From assembly GCF_030445035.2 (NCBI RefSeq), contig NC_080675.1:68030544-68094543 (forward strand): a stretch of DNA of 64,000 nt, in the 5' to 3' direction. Numbering within the stretch: position 1 is the stretch's first letter; every line of letters starts with the position of its first letter. Below the pieces are notes generated by a model. It was not told where the DNA came from and ran no database searches. It saw only the letters and a program-made list of their open reading frames with translations. This stretch comes from Dasypus novemcinctus. Taxonomy: Eukaryota > Chordata > Mammalia > Cingulata > Dasypodidae. Of this stretch, positions 49,101 to 61,400 are shown one piece after another. The position numbers and the translations under genes were made by a program.

Positions 49101-52100
49101 AATGCAACACTGGCCAAGAGAAAGGGCCCAACTCTTCTCCACAACGTCTGCACATCACAAAACCAACGCTTCAAAAGTTGAACAATTTGGGCTACGAAGT
49201 TTTGCCTCATCTGCCATATTCAACTGACCTCTCGCCAAATGATTACCACTTCTTCAGGCATTTTGACAACTTTTTGCAGGGAAAATGCTTCCACAACCAG
49301 GATGCAGAAAATGCTTTCCAAGAGTTCACTGAACCCTAAAGCATGGATTTTTATGCTACAAGAATAAACAAACTTATTTCTTGTTGGCAAAAATGTGTTG
49401 AGTGTAATGGTTCCTGTTCTGATTAATAAAGATGTGTCTGAGCCTAGTTATGATGATTTAAAATTCGTGGTCCAAAACTTTTTCCTTTTGCACCAACCTT
49501 CTAATAAAGAATTCTCATTATACATTTATATTTCAGAAATTCACAAAATGTTTCTGTTTGAGCTATGAAACTTATCTTCAGATTTCCTTTATGGGTTACA
49601 ACCTGTGTTCTTAATATTAGAGAGTAACCCACAGCCATAATATCTGTGTCATGCCCAGAACGACCCCTTGGTTCCGTGATTCTTTAGGTGGACTCATAGG
49701 ACTCAGCATACAGTCATATGAATGGCTAAGATCTATTATAGCAAAAGGTATAATGCAAAATCAGTAAAGAGAAAAGGAGTGCAGGGCAAGTCCGGAGGGA
49801 ACCAGGTACAAGCTCCCATGAGTAGTGGAGTCACACAGGCTATGCTTGATTCCTTCAGCACTGAATTGCGAATACATGTGTGAAATGTTGTCAGCTAGGG
49901 AAGCTTATTAGAGACTCAGTATGCAGGATTTTTACTGGGACTGGTCAAGTAAGAATCCTCTGCTTAGCACATACCATAATTGCAGACTCCCAGAAGGAAA
50001 GTAGGTCTTTACCACAAACCGTACCATTGCCTAAACTATTTAGGCACAGTAAACCACCCTTATTATTACGGAATAGTGATAACAGTTCTTGAAATTCTCT
50101 TTGCCAGATGATAAGCAAGGGCTGATCTTGTAAGCAGGTCTTTCTATGGAGAGTAATCTCAGGCCTTCTAATTTAACTCTTTTCTGTAAAGGTTCTCTGC
50201 CCTGTTGAGATCTAGTTGAGTTATATGAACCTCTTTTCCAATCTCACGTCCCAGTGAAAATTAAATGAGCCGATCTTCTCAAGGAACGGTAGGAATTCTT
50301 CTGAAATCCAAGTTCCCAGATGCCAGCCAAGGGCCAACTTAGCATGCAGGATTTTCTACGGATGGCAGTCTTCTACATTATTACTTTTCTATACAGTTTC
50401 TACAGGGAACATGCATGGGAAAATTAGGTAATTGAGACCTGCAGGATTTACTACTATTGCACTGATTTAGTACCAGTAGCAAAAAGCATTCTATGGTTAT
50501 AAAGAGGTAACTCAATGTGGCAGATGATGATCCCTTTCAAAACTAAAACCTGCAAATTGGCAGGTTTTAAAGACAATGGTCACAATTGCCAAAGTTACCC
50601 CTATTTCAGTGACTTGCACTATTAAAATGAGTACCATGGTTGTTTTAAGAGTAGAGATAAATGGATGATTCAGAATTATCCTGAATACAGACACAGGATA
50701 GAGATTAAATGTAGATTCTAGATGCATTTTCCTTATATTTTTGTTTAAATAAATTAATATGGGGGTTAATTTGTGAAATTATTAATTCTAAAAGGAGAAT
50801 AAAATTTGTTTTTAAACTGAAGGCTACACAATACATAAAAGGCAAATAAATGAAAAAGAGTAGAAGAGAAAGATCCTCAAGTAGCCATCTAAATACTGCA
50901 ACCTGTTTTGAAAGACAGCTTTTTAAGCTACCTCAGAAAATTTAAGGATTTAAAACAGGATGGAATTGATAGTAAAAATAACATTTAATATGCCTTAAGA
51001 GGAAAAAGGTAAAGTAACAGCCATATGGAATGATTTACTAGTATATGAACACTAATAAAATTCAGAAAAAAGAAAAAACATTAAAAATGACCACAGTACA
51101 CAGCAGCATTAGTTATATAATACATTGACTATACAAAGCAAATGTAATAACAATGTATTGTATATATAGAAGTAAAGTACATGATAACAATAGCATAAAA
51201 GATGAAGGGTATTTTGCAAGTATACAAAACCAGAAAATATTACAGATACTTATGTATCTATTTCAAAAGTTTAAAAATAATGCTCAAAATATATTTAAAC
51301 ATACACCAGAATGTTCCAAGGACTATTTCTGAAAGATTTTTTAAAAGAAGTGTGTAATCAATGTATTAAATATTGTTTAATAGTTTAAACAGGTTACAAA
51401 AATGTATATATATATTTATAAACACATTTTCTGGTTTGTAGAATTATGGGTGACTGGTTAAATTTTCCTTTTATTTATTTTTTGTAATACCTTTACTTCA
51501 TGATGACTGAATGATTGAATTTCACAGGAATACAACTAATTTACAGCTCTAAATCACAGTAACACTGAATCAAAAACACTTTATCATGAAAAAAAACATG
51601 ACCTGAGAAAATTTCAGTTGAATTTTACCATTCAAGTTTCACATTATAGAACTGTACATATAAAAACAGTGAAAAACTGAGGAGATAATGGTTTAATAGA
51701 TTGAGGGAAATAATTTATAATGGCATCTCAGTTATCTAGAGGTCAGATATGACTATAGTTGAACAGAAAGCATGTTAAAGGAAGGTATTTGAGCCACTAA
51801 AATAATGTCATGAAGTCAAGGAAGCAAAGTTCATTCATTTTATTACTAGAAAAACTTTTCAAAGTCTCACTTAGATCCTATTTAATGTTACTTGACATAT
51901 AGTATGCTTTACATGATTTCTCACCCTATACTAAATTGGAGAAAGATTCCTAGAGGCAGGTACAATAACAGCAGAGAGAAATAACACATAATAGTGAATA
52001 AAAAGAAGTGCTATAAAAACTATTAAGGAACTCAAAGAGCAAAGCCATTTGGACCAATCAGTGAGGCTTTAACAAACCTAAACAGGGCTGAAAGAATGAA

Positions 52101-52375
52101 AAATATAAATGATGACCCTAAAGGTTTAATTTTCTTTAATAGATTCTGTTTGCAAAAGCAGGAAAATGTATACTAATTAAGAAATAGTTTCCTGGAATAG
52201 TGAAATAAAGTTAAAGAGATGTACAGTTGTGCCCCATATCCACTGATTCGTTATCTGTTGATTTAGTTACTGTGGCAGTTTAAAATTATGAATCCCCAAA
52301 TGAAGAATTTTATGTTTTTTTTTTAAAATAGCAAGTGCAGGAACTTTAAAAAAAAAGATTTATTTATTTATTTAT

Positions 52376-52433
<58 letters not shown>

Positions 52434-55400
52434 CCCCTCCCCCCACACACACACTGGTTGTCTGTTCTCTTTGTCTGTTTGCTGCATCTTCTTTGTCCGC
52501 TTCTGTTGTCAGTGGCACGGGAATCTGTTTCTTTTTGTTGTGTCATCTTGTTGTGTCAGCTCTCTGTGGGGGCAGCACTGTTTCTGGGCAGGCTGCGCTT
52601 TCTTTTGCGCTGGGTGGCTCTCCTTACGGGGTGCACTCCTTGCGCATGGGGCTCCCCTATGTGGGGGATATCCCTGCGTGGCAGGGCACTCCTTGCGCGC
52701 ATCAGCACTGCGCATGGGCCAGCTCCACATGGGTCAAGGAGGCCCGGGGTTTGAACCGCGGAACTCCCATGTGGTAGATGGACGCCCTAACCGTTGGGCC
52801 AAGTCCACCGCCAATTTTTATGTTTTAAACTAATCCATTCCTGTGCATATGACACCCATTCGACTGGATTACATCAGTGGGACATGACTCATGTTGATTC
52901 ATGGTTCTCTTTCTGGGTCTGATATAAAAGGAGACACAGAAACTCACTCAGAGAAAAAAAGAGGTATCTGATTCTGCAATGAGAGAGAGGACTGCTTAAG
53001 CACAAAGTTCCCAAGAGGATGGGCCCACGGAGCAGATCAAGAGGAGACCAGCCCTGCTATATGCTTAATAGCTTACAGCTGAACTTGGGAAGACAGCAGA
53101 ACAGCCAAGACTGACATTGGTGGCAAGCCCTAGCCTGGTTGCTCAAATCTGAGCTCTAAGAGACAGTGGATTCTGAAGGGGAAGGCAGAGACCTCTGCAA
53201 AGGCTTGGTGGCCATCTTGCTTCACCATGTGGCAACAACACCAGGATCAACAGTTGACTTTGGTGAGAAAGCACCTCTTATGGTACCTTGAGTTGGACTT
53301 TTCACAGCCTTGGAACTGTGAGACTTACTCCAAATAAATATCCTTTATAAAAGCCAACATATTTCTGGTACTTTGCATTGGCAACCCTTTGGCAAACTAA
53401 AACAGTCATCCATGGTTAATCACGGTGAAAAAATTAAAACATTGGACATTTGGAAAATTCCAGAAAATAAAAAGCTAAATGGTTCATAAGTTTCAAACCG
53501 CCCACTAAGCATGTATAGGCTGAAACATGATGAAGTCCGCCAGCACAGTACATGCCTAATCTCCCTTTATCCCTATACCCAAACTCCCTGTGAAACTTGA
53601 CTGCAGTATGCTTCTAGCGTTCTCACTGATTGCATTCATTGCAGCATTATTGCAGTGCCTCTGTTTAAGAGAACCCTTATTTATTATAATAATGGCCCCA
53701 AAGCACAAGAGTAGTGGTGCTGGTAGTGCTTCTAAGTCTAAGAGAAACTGAGAAGTGGCTCCAATAAGTGAAAAAGTGAAAAAACCTCGATATGATTAAA
53801 AAAGAAAAGAAAATCGTATGCGGAGTCTGCCAAGTTGTATGGAAAGAACAAATCTTTGATTCATGAAGTAATGAAGCATAAAGACAAAATTTGTGCTAGT
53901 TTTTCTGTTGTACCTTAAACTGCAAAATTAACTGCTATATGAATAATAGGGTGTTGGTATTCGCTTAATATCTGCAGTTTCAGCCATCCATTACTTTTAA
54001 GTTTACTTAAAAGTAAACTTGAGTTATCTATACAATGCTCCCTACAATGCCAAATAAATAGGATATTACTACATATATCCTGCTTATAAAATACAAAAAA
54101 TTTAATTTATATAAAAAGAAATATAGCACCTTTTTCACCCATGTCAACTGAAACCATAAAAGTCCCTTCAGAGTAAAAGCATATAGGGATAGCTTAAGGT
54201 AACTTCTCTCCACATAAGCACTTTATATTGTGTCTTGCCTGATCAACTGTATTGCTCAGTGGGCCTGAGGGCAAAACCTTCCTAAACGATGGGCGATACA
54301 GAGAACAAAACGCCTCCCTATAAATTAGTGTTTCTCAAAATGTGGTCTGTGGAACTGTACATCAAATCTCCTGGAGAACTTGTTTAAAAATGCAGATTCC
54401 TGAGTCCCAAATGAAATTTCAAGATTGAGAATATGTGTGTGTGTGTGGGGGGGGGACTTGAGAGTCTGTATTTTAGCACACTGACCTAAGCATCTTAGAC
54501 AGGATAATCTGTGAAATCATTGTAGTAAATCATCCCCTTGAAGTGAAGGCTCACCACCTAATCAGGAGGAGGCTGGCCAGATACGTAAATTAACACTTTG
54601 CAAGCCTTGTTCCTAGTCTGCCCAATAAGGCTGTAGTCTTGGTTTGACATATCTTAACTAGACTGAAATAATAAAATAAAATGAAACATGGGCTTCTAAA
54701 AGTCTTATCACAAGAAAAGGATTATGACATAAAATAAAAACAAGCAAGTCCTAATTAATATTACAAATAACGTAAGATTTCTAAACAATATGTGAAGCTT
54801 GAAGCAATGTACATCTGTTGAGAAGAAAAATGATCTATGCAAGTCTAGGGTATTATTTGGGAAATAAAAACAGTCTTGGAGGAGAGGCAGAATGCAGCCC
54901 AGGATAGGAAAATCCAAATCTATAAAAAATTGGCTGGGATGTTTAGGCTAGTCCTTAACATTCATTGTTGTCTGTTCGTCTGTCCATCCATCCATCCATC
55001 CATCCATCCAACCATCCATTTACTTATTAGGAGGTATGTGGGGATCGAACCTGGGACCTCAAACATGGGAAGCAGGCACTCAACCATTGAGCTATATCCA
55101 CTCCCCTATTTTTTTTTTTATTTTAAATTTTTTATTTAAAAATATTTTCAAACTTCCAGGACAGTTACAAAAATAATACAAATCTCATATAGAGAACTCC
55201 AATGTATCCCTAAACCCCACATACCAAGATTCACCAATTTTAACATTTTGTTACATTTGCCATATCATTCTATTCACTGATCCATCCATCCATCTATCCA
55301 TCCATCTATCTCGAATGGTCCTTCACATTCTTAAAGCAGAGGCTGGGTACTATTAGCTGGCAAACCAGTTTGTCTGGCCAGTACAATATTTTTTAAAATT

Positions 55401-58400
55401 CTGAATTAGTTACTAACACATAAAAATTGTGAGTTTATTATTATTTTTTAAATTGTCTTTTCTTTAAAAATTGAAAATTGGAAGAACTAGATAAAGCAGT
55501 CACATGGCAACACTGTGCTGGAGCTAGGGAATAGCTGCCCATGTTTAACCAGGCATGAGCTCCCGGTCTCTCCAGTGGTCACCTGCTTGCTTCACTCATC
55601 AGATCTCCTGTTAGATCCGTGCAGGCATTTGTATTGGCCATTCCAGCTTAAAGATATTAAGGCTGAAATTCACTCTATTTCTAATAAAAATTCTTACTAC
55701 AAGATTCTTTCATATCTCAGAGTTATTAAGAAAAAATAGATAATGCCCACCAATCACAAGAAACCATCGCAGTGTTCTCAAACTTGGCTGCATATTGGAA
55801 TCACCTGAAGGGCTTTAAAAACTTCTCATGCCTGGGTCTGACCCACAGAGATTCTGAGTTTATTTGTCTGGGGTTCAGCCTGGGCATCAGGATTGCATAA
55901 AGCTCCCCAGATGATTCCAATAGAAAAAAAAATGTCTGAGAGTAGCTTTTTTCTGGTTGGGGAAATGACAGGTGATTGGTTAAAGTCTTCTTTTAAAGTT
56001 TGAATTATATGAAGTTTTTTTAAAACCGTAACTATGTATTACTTTTATACTTAGGAAAAATAATAAAGGTTATGAATTTTTAAAAACTCAGATTTGTAAA
56101 ACTTAGGCCTAATATATATATGTTTCAAAAGATTTTTTAAAATTTATTCCCCCCCCCCCCCCGCCATTGTCTGCTCTCTGTGGCCATTTGCTCTATGTTC
56201 TACTGTGCCTGCTTGCATTCTTTTCAGCGGCACCGGGAATCTGTGTCTCTTTTTCTTGCGTCATTTTGCTGCGTCAGCTCTCCGTTTATGCATCACCCCG
56301 CCTGGGCAGGTTGCACTTTTCGTCAGGCAGGGTGTCTCTCCTTGCGGGGCGAACTCCTTGCACGTGGGGCACCCCTACGCAGGGGACACTCCTGCATGGA
56401 GTGCATCAGCACTGCACATGGCTCAGCTCACCACATGGGTCAGGAGGCCCTGGGTTTGAACCCCGGACCTCCTATGTGGTAGGTGGATGCTCTATCAGTT
56501 GAGCCACATCCGCTTCTCAGGCCTAATATTAAGTTCAATAACGCTGAAGCTTTACTAATGAAAACAAATATGTTTGGCTCATGTAAAAGCAAGTTGCTGG
56601 GAATAAATAATTGCCTTATTAAATCTAATTATCTCACACTTTATAAGACCTTCCCACACTTTAATAACTCCATTAAAATTTGACCCATACCCCTGGGATA
56701 GTTCATGAAAACATTCAAATAAGACTATTATCACTAGGGAGTGATTTCTCTAATGATGTGGACTATTAAATGATCTTACCTTTCTGAAGAATTGAAAGTA
56801 TCTCTAGAAACAGATGTTGACCTTGTATTTACAACACTGCCAGTATGAGAACGTCTTCCTTTTGCTGAAGGAGTTTCTAGTGGTAATTCTCCCAAACCCT
56901 TTAAGTAGATATGAAGAAAGGCAGTGTAATACATATCTTAAAACTAATCAGGTGAAATAACTTAGATAATGTAATTTTCATAGGAGTAATTATTGATCTT
57001 TTTTATGACTGAATGCATTTTAGTAATCTGATATTCTTACACTTTAATGGGTACCAGGTACATAAAAATCTTGTAATTAGTAAATTAACAAAATATGTGA
57101 TCTCCTAATAGGAAATTATATTGACCTGGTAAAAGAAAATGTTTAAAATAAATTTAATATGCTGTATTTTATAATTACTCCTTAAAAAACTTAAAATCTA
57201 GAAAATATGGACACATTTCATAAACAGTGAATTCTTATGCAACACAGAGTATGAGAGTAAATATTTCGATAAGAACTATTTAAAGCCTCTTTTTTTTTTT
57301 ACTGGTAATTGTACTTGGAATAATTCACAAAATGCAATCTGCCTCATTTTAGTAAAATAATTTTTTGCATGGCTATGTTTAATCATTTTATATAAATTAA
57401 GCTAAAATCTTTTAGATTAATATGCAGAAAAAAATATTCTAAAATGAACATCCCACCACACATCTTTGAAATATTATTCCGTCCTAAATGAATTCTTAGC
57501 CCAAAGTTTCCAGAGAGGAATGACAAATTACAGCACAAAAATTATACACTACTAAGGCAAATATTTTTGGAAAAGAATACGTTAATAGACTACTTTTTCA
57601 TAAGACACTCTTCACATTTTATTTCACTTGGTAATCCTTCAGTGACTCATTCAACAGACATTAATGAATCCCCAATATCTACGAGGATAAATAAGACATG
57701 GCGTTTATACTCAAGGAACTCCTATAAATGCTCTGCAGTGTGGAAGGAGCTCTTATAATGGAACATACAAGGTAAATAAAGTTGGGACCAAGCATAGTAA
57801 ATATTACTGTCTTCATGTTATAAAAATTCTGGTGAGAGATATGAAATGAGGTGTCTAAAATTACAGTTGCCAACTCTCAGAATTGTGACTCAAATGCAGG
57901 TCTTGTAACTCCAATAAGCCATATTGCATTCTACCAAACATCAAGTTTCTATTCAATAAACATTCACTTCTAAGGCCTGACACAATATGTATATTTACTG
58001 AGTACTGTGTGGTTGCTGAAATGCTATTATAGATACACTCTGAATGATTAACAGAACAATAATCAAAGAAATAGTTATTTCTATCTTCTACCTTCTAGGG
58101 CAAATAAACTCCACTTTTAAAGTTTATAAAACAAACTTTTTCCACATACCTTTTGGCGTAAGTTTTTAACAGATTCCTTAATATAGGGCAAATCTTTAGA
58201 TGGGACATACTTTTCAAGCATTTTATCAAAATTAGGATGACACATCATAAGGAAAAGCATTTTTCGGCCATAATACCTATGGATATTTGAGAAATATTTA
58301 AATAATTTTATATACAACAACAATTTTACTTTCTATCCTTAGCTGCAATTTTTTCAAAGAGAAAAATATCTACCAATATCAAGATCCCCATCTCTATTTT

Positions 58401-61400
58401 AAAGTAAAGAAATGAAATGTAGTAACTGGACTAGAGAATATCAGATTGCCTTGCCTTTTATAAAAATCATTATAACTTCCAATCTTTCAGATGAGGGTCA
58501 TATGGAGGGCTAAATATTTGAGTTTAGGGACAATACCTTAAGTGGTATAATACTGAAAAATTGTTATAGCAGGGAATAGTGTAATTTCAGATATCATGGA
58601 AGGGTGTTTTGGAGACAATTTTTGGACAAAGGGGTCGGAAAGCAGTTCACAATGATACCATATAGACTTTCGTCCTGTTTTTAAGGAGGTCTGGCCCTAA
58701 AATTAATTACAGTAATACTTTTGCCCATAACTTGGAATATATGGTACTGGAGGAATCAGAGAAGACAAGTTTTTTTTGGGGAGCGAGAGATAAAGATGAT
58801 TTGGGGATCATCTATATCATATCAGATCCCTTCAAATATTATGAAATTGCAGAAAGGGAGGAAAGCTAGCTGATACAGGAGAATAAGTATTACTTTTCTC
58901 TCCCTACAACCAGAATTAGGTCTACGTCCAGATAAGTAAATCTTAATCAGCTATAGCTGATTATACTTTTTTTAGTTTGAAGAGTTGAAAACTGTATGTC
59001 CACTATAGGGCCCAAGAATACTGGAAGGGCTAACACAAACAAGCAAGTAAGCAAAAGGGACACAAAATGTGAGAAACAGTACAACTTGAAAATTAATTTT
59101 AACCATTTTATAATTTTAAAACTTCAAATAAGAATCTAAGAAATGCTAAAATGGATTAGAAGAATGATAATGCCATTAAAAAAACGTTAAGATGTACACA
59201 AAGCAAGCATTAAGAATCTTTTTTTATTCGTAATAAGTCTTTCATGATCTGACTCTGATGATTTTTTCCCCCAACTTTGTTGTGGTATGCAGAATTTCTA
59301 AAATGGCTTCCCAAATATATCCTACCCTAATTCCCAGAACCTGTGACTATATCACTCCTATGATTATGTTATGTTACAGGCCCAGGTGACCTTAAGATTA
59401 TCTGGGTGGGCCTAATGTGAACACAGAAGCCCTTAAAAGCAGAGAGTTTTGGGAAATGGACTTGGCCCAGTGGTTAGGGCGTCCGTCTACCACATGGGAG
59501 GTCCGCGGTTCAAACCCCGGGCCTCCTTGACCCGTGTGGAGCTGGCCCATGCACAGCGCTGATGCGCGCAAGGAGTGCCCTGCCACGCAGGGGTGTCCCC
59601 CGCGTAGGGGAGCCCCACGTGCAAGGAGTGCGCCCCGTAAGGAGAGCCGCCCAGCGTGAAAAGAAAGTGCACCCTGCCCAGGAATGGCGCCGCCCACACT
59701 TCCCATGCTGCTGATGACAGCAGAAGCGGACAAAGACACAAGACGCAGCAAATAGACAGAGAACAGACAACCGGGGAGGGGGGGAAATTAAATAAATAAA
59801 TAAATCTTTTTTAAAAAAAAAGCAGAGAGTTTTTGTGGCCGGTGGCAGAAGAGGAAGTCAGAGAGATTCTAAGCATGAGGGGATTTGACTGTCATTGCTG
59901 GCTTTAAGACTGAAGGGGCTGTGTGATAAAATATGCAGGTGGACTTAAGGAGCTGACAGCAGTCTCCAAAGGACAGTCAGCAAGGAAGGAAATGGGGACC
60001 TCAGTTCTACAACAGCCAACAATCTGAATGAGCTTGGAAGTGGCTTCTTCCACAGAGCCTCTAGGTAAGAGCCCACAAGGGCTGTCACTTTGATTTTGGT
60101 CTTGTGAGACCCTAAGCAACTGTTGAGTCATGCTGGACTTTTAACCTAAATAACTGTGAACTAATTAATTTATGTTCCCTTAAGCCACTATGTTTGTGGC
60201 AATTTGTTATACAGCAAAAGGAAACCAGTACATTTACCATCTGCATTAGATGTTGGTATAATGGGTTCCACAAGATTGACTCCAATACCCTAAAACAATG
60301 GACTTCTATATCTTAAAATATTAAAAATGTAATATCCTTCTTTAATCTCTATGAACTCAGGATTCTTCCTTCGCTCTTTTAATCTATCTTCATATATAAT
60401 TGTTATAAAATTTTAGATTGGTACGGGACATTATAGATCAACTAGTCACACTCTCATTTTTATAGATGAGGAAAGAGTTAAGTACCTTGCTTCAGGGAAA
60501 ACAGTAATTTGGTGCTAGAAATGGAATCTGGGCTTATGACTCTGTTTAAAATTTCTGTCACTACCACAGCTAAGGTACCACTCACATCTTAATTTTTCAG
60601 TCATTTTTCTGGGAGTGTTCTTTACCATCATAAAGTGGTTCTTCAAGTATAGCGAGGTAATGCTTTGTTTTCCATTTTGTTACCTGACTTTTCCATGTGT
60701 TTCTGTTTCCTTGATTTACCTGACAGCTTGGAAACTTATCATTTTTCCCTAAACTTACACTTGCCCACAATGAAGTTCTTCCACCACTTTTCTGCCCACT
60801 CATACAGTCTTTTGCCTTTTTCATGCAGTTTATCCTTATAACTCAGCACTAACCAAAAGTATGTAGTGTCATCTGTAAGTTTGGAGAATTCACTGTGCAT
60901 TCCCTCTGTTAAATCCTCATTCATCAATTCCAGTAGATCCTACTTCTACATTTAGAAAAATGTTCATTTTTTTAAAACCTTTGCTTCCTACTTTTAAGCC
61001 CTTATGCTAATATAATAAGCAAATATTATCATCTATTCACCTGGTTTCTTGTGAGCTGTCCTGGGCAAACCTAGCGGCAGCTGGTAATATTCTGTCAGCC
61101 ATATCCTTTGTTCCAGATAAAATACGTTCTGGTTCCATAAATTCTACTACATCTGATAAGTGCTGGGCTGTACATCTTCTTACTGCAATGTGCAAATGGC
61201 TATAAGGAGACATGCTCAATTAAAACAAAGTTGACAAAGCTATATAAAAAAATAAAAAGCAATTTTGAAACGTTGAAGTATGAACCATTTTCCAGAAACC
61301 TTTAAAGTGAAAAGATTAAATGCTCCTAACACTCAGCAATGATCTTTGCAGGCTAAAGTGGTAAATTATGTGCATTAGTTATCCCTCTCCAAGAAGATAA

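Larger units (their letters stand above)
52271..53404 (+). mobile_element. MaLR-type LTR, complete, carrying a DAS SINE
   Basis: TGTGGCAGTTTAAAATT to ...GGCAAACTAAAACA, interrupting the Tigger element. The 3' region AAATAAATATCC supplies a poly(A) signal. Confidence 0.8.
52224..54000 (+). mobile_element. Tigger (pogo) DNA transposon remnant
   Basis: It starts TA-CAGTTGTGCCCCATATCC and resumes after an LTR at 53405. A region at 53693-53880 encodes a decayed N-terminus (MAPKHKSSGAGSASKSKRN, then SAKLYGKN) of a Tigger transposase. It ends TCTGCAGTTTCAGCCATCCA. Not active. Confidence 0.65.

Noticed and set aside
48572-49339. Active mariner transposase or a SETMAR gene
   Set aside because: Stops, a large deletion and lost catalytic Asp; no SET domain nearby.
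53999-54020. 22-base palindrome (two 10-base arms, 2-base centre)
   Set aside because: AT-rich, short and isolated at the end of the Tigger remnant; expected by chance or as a transposon end.
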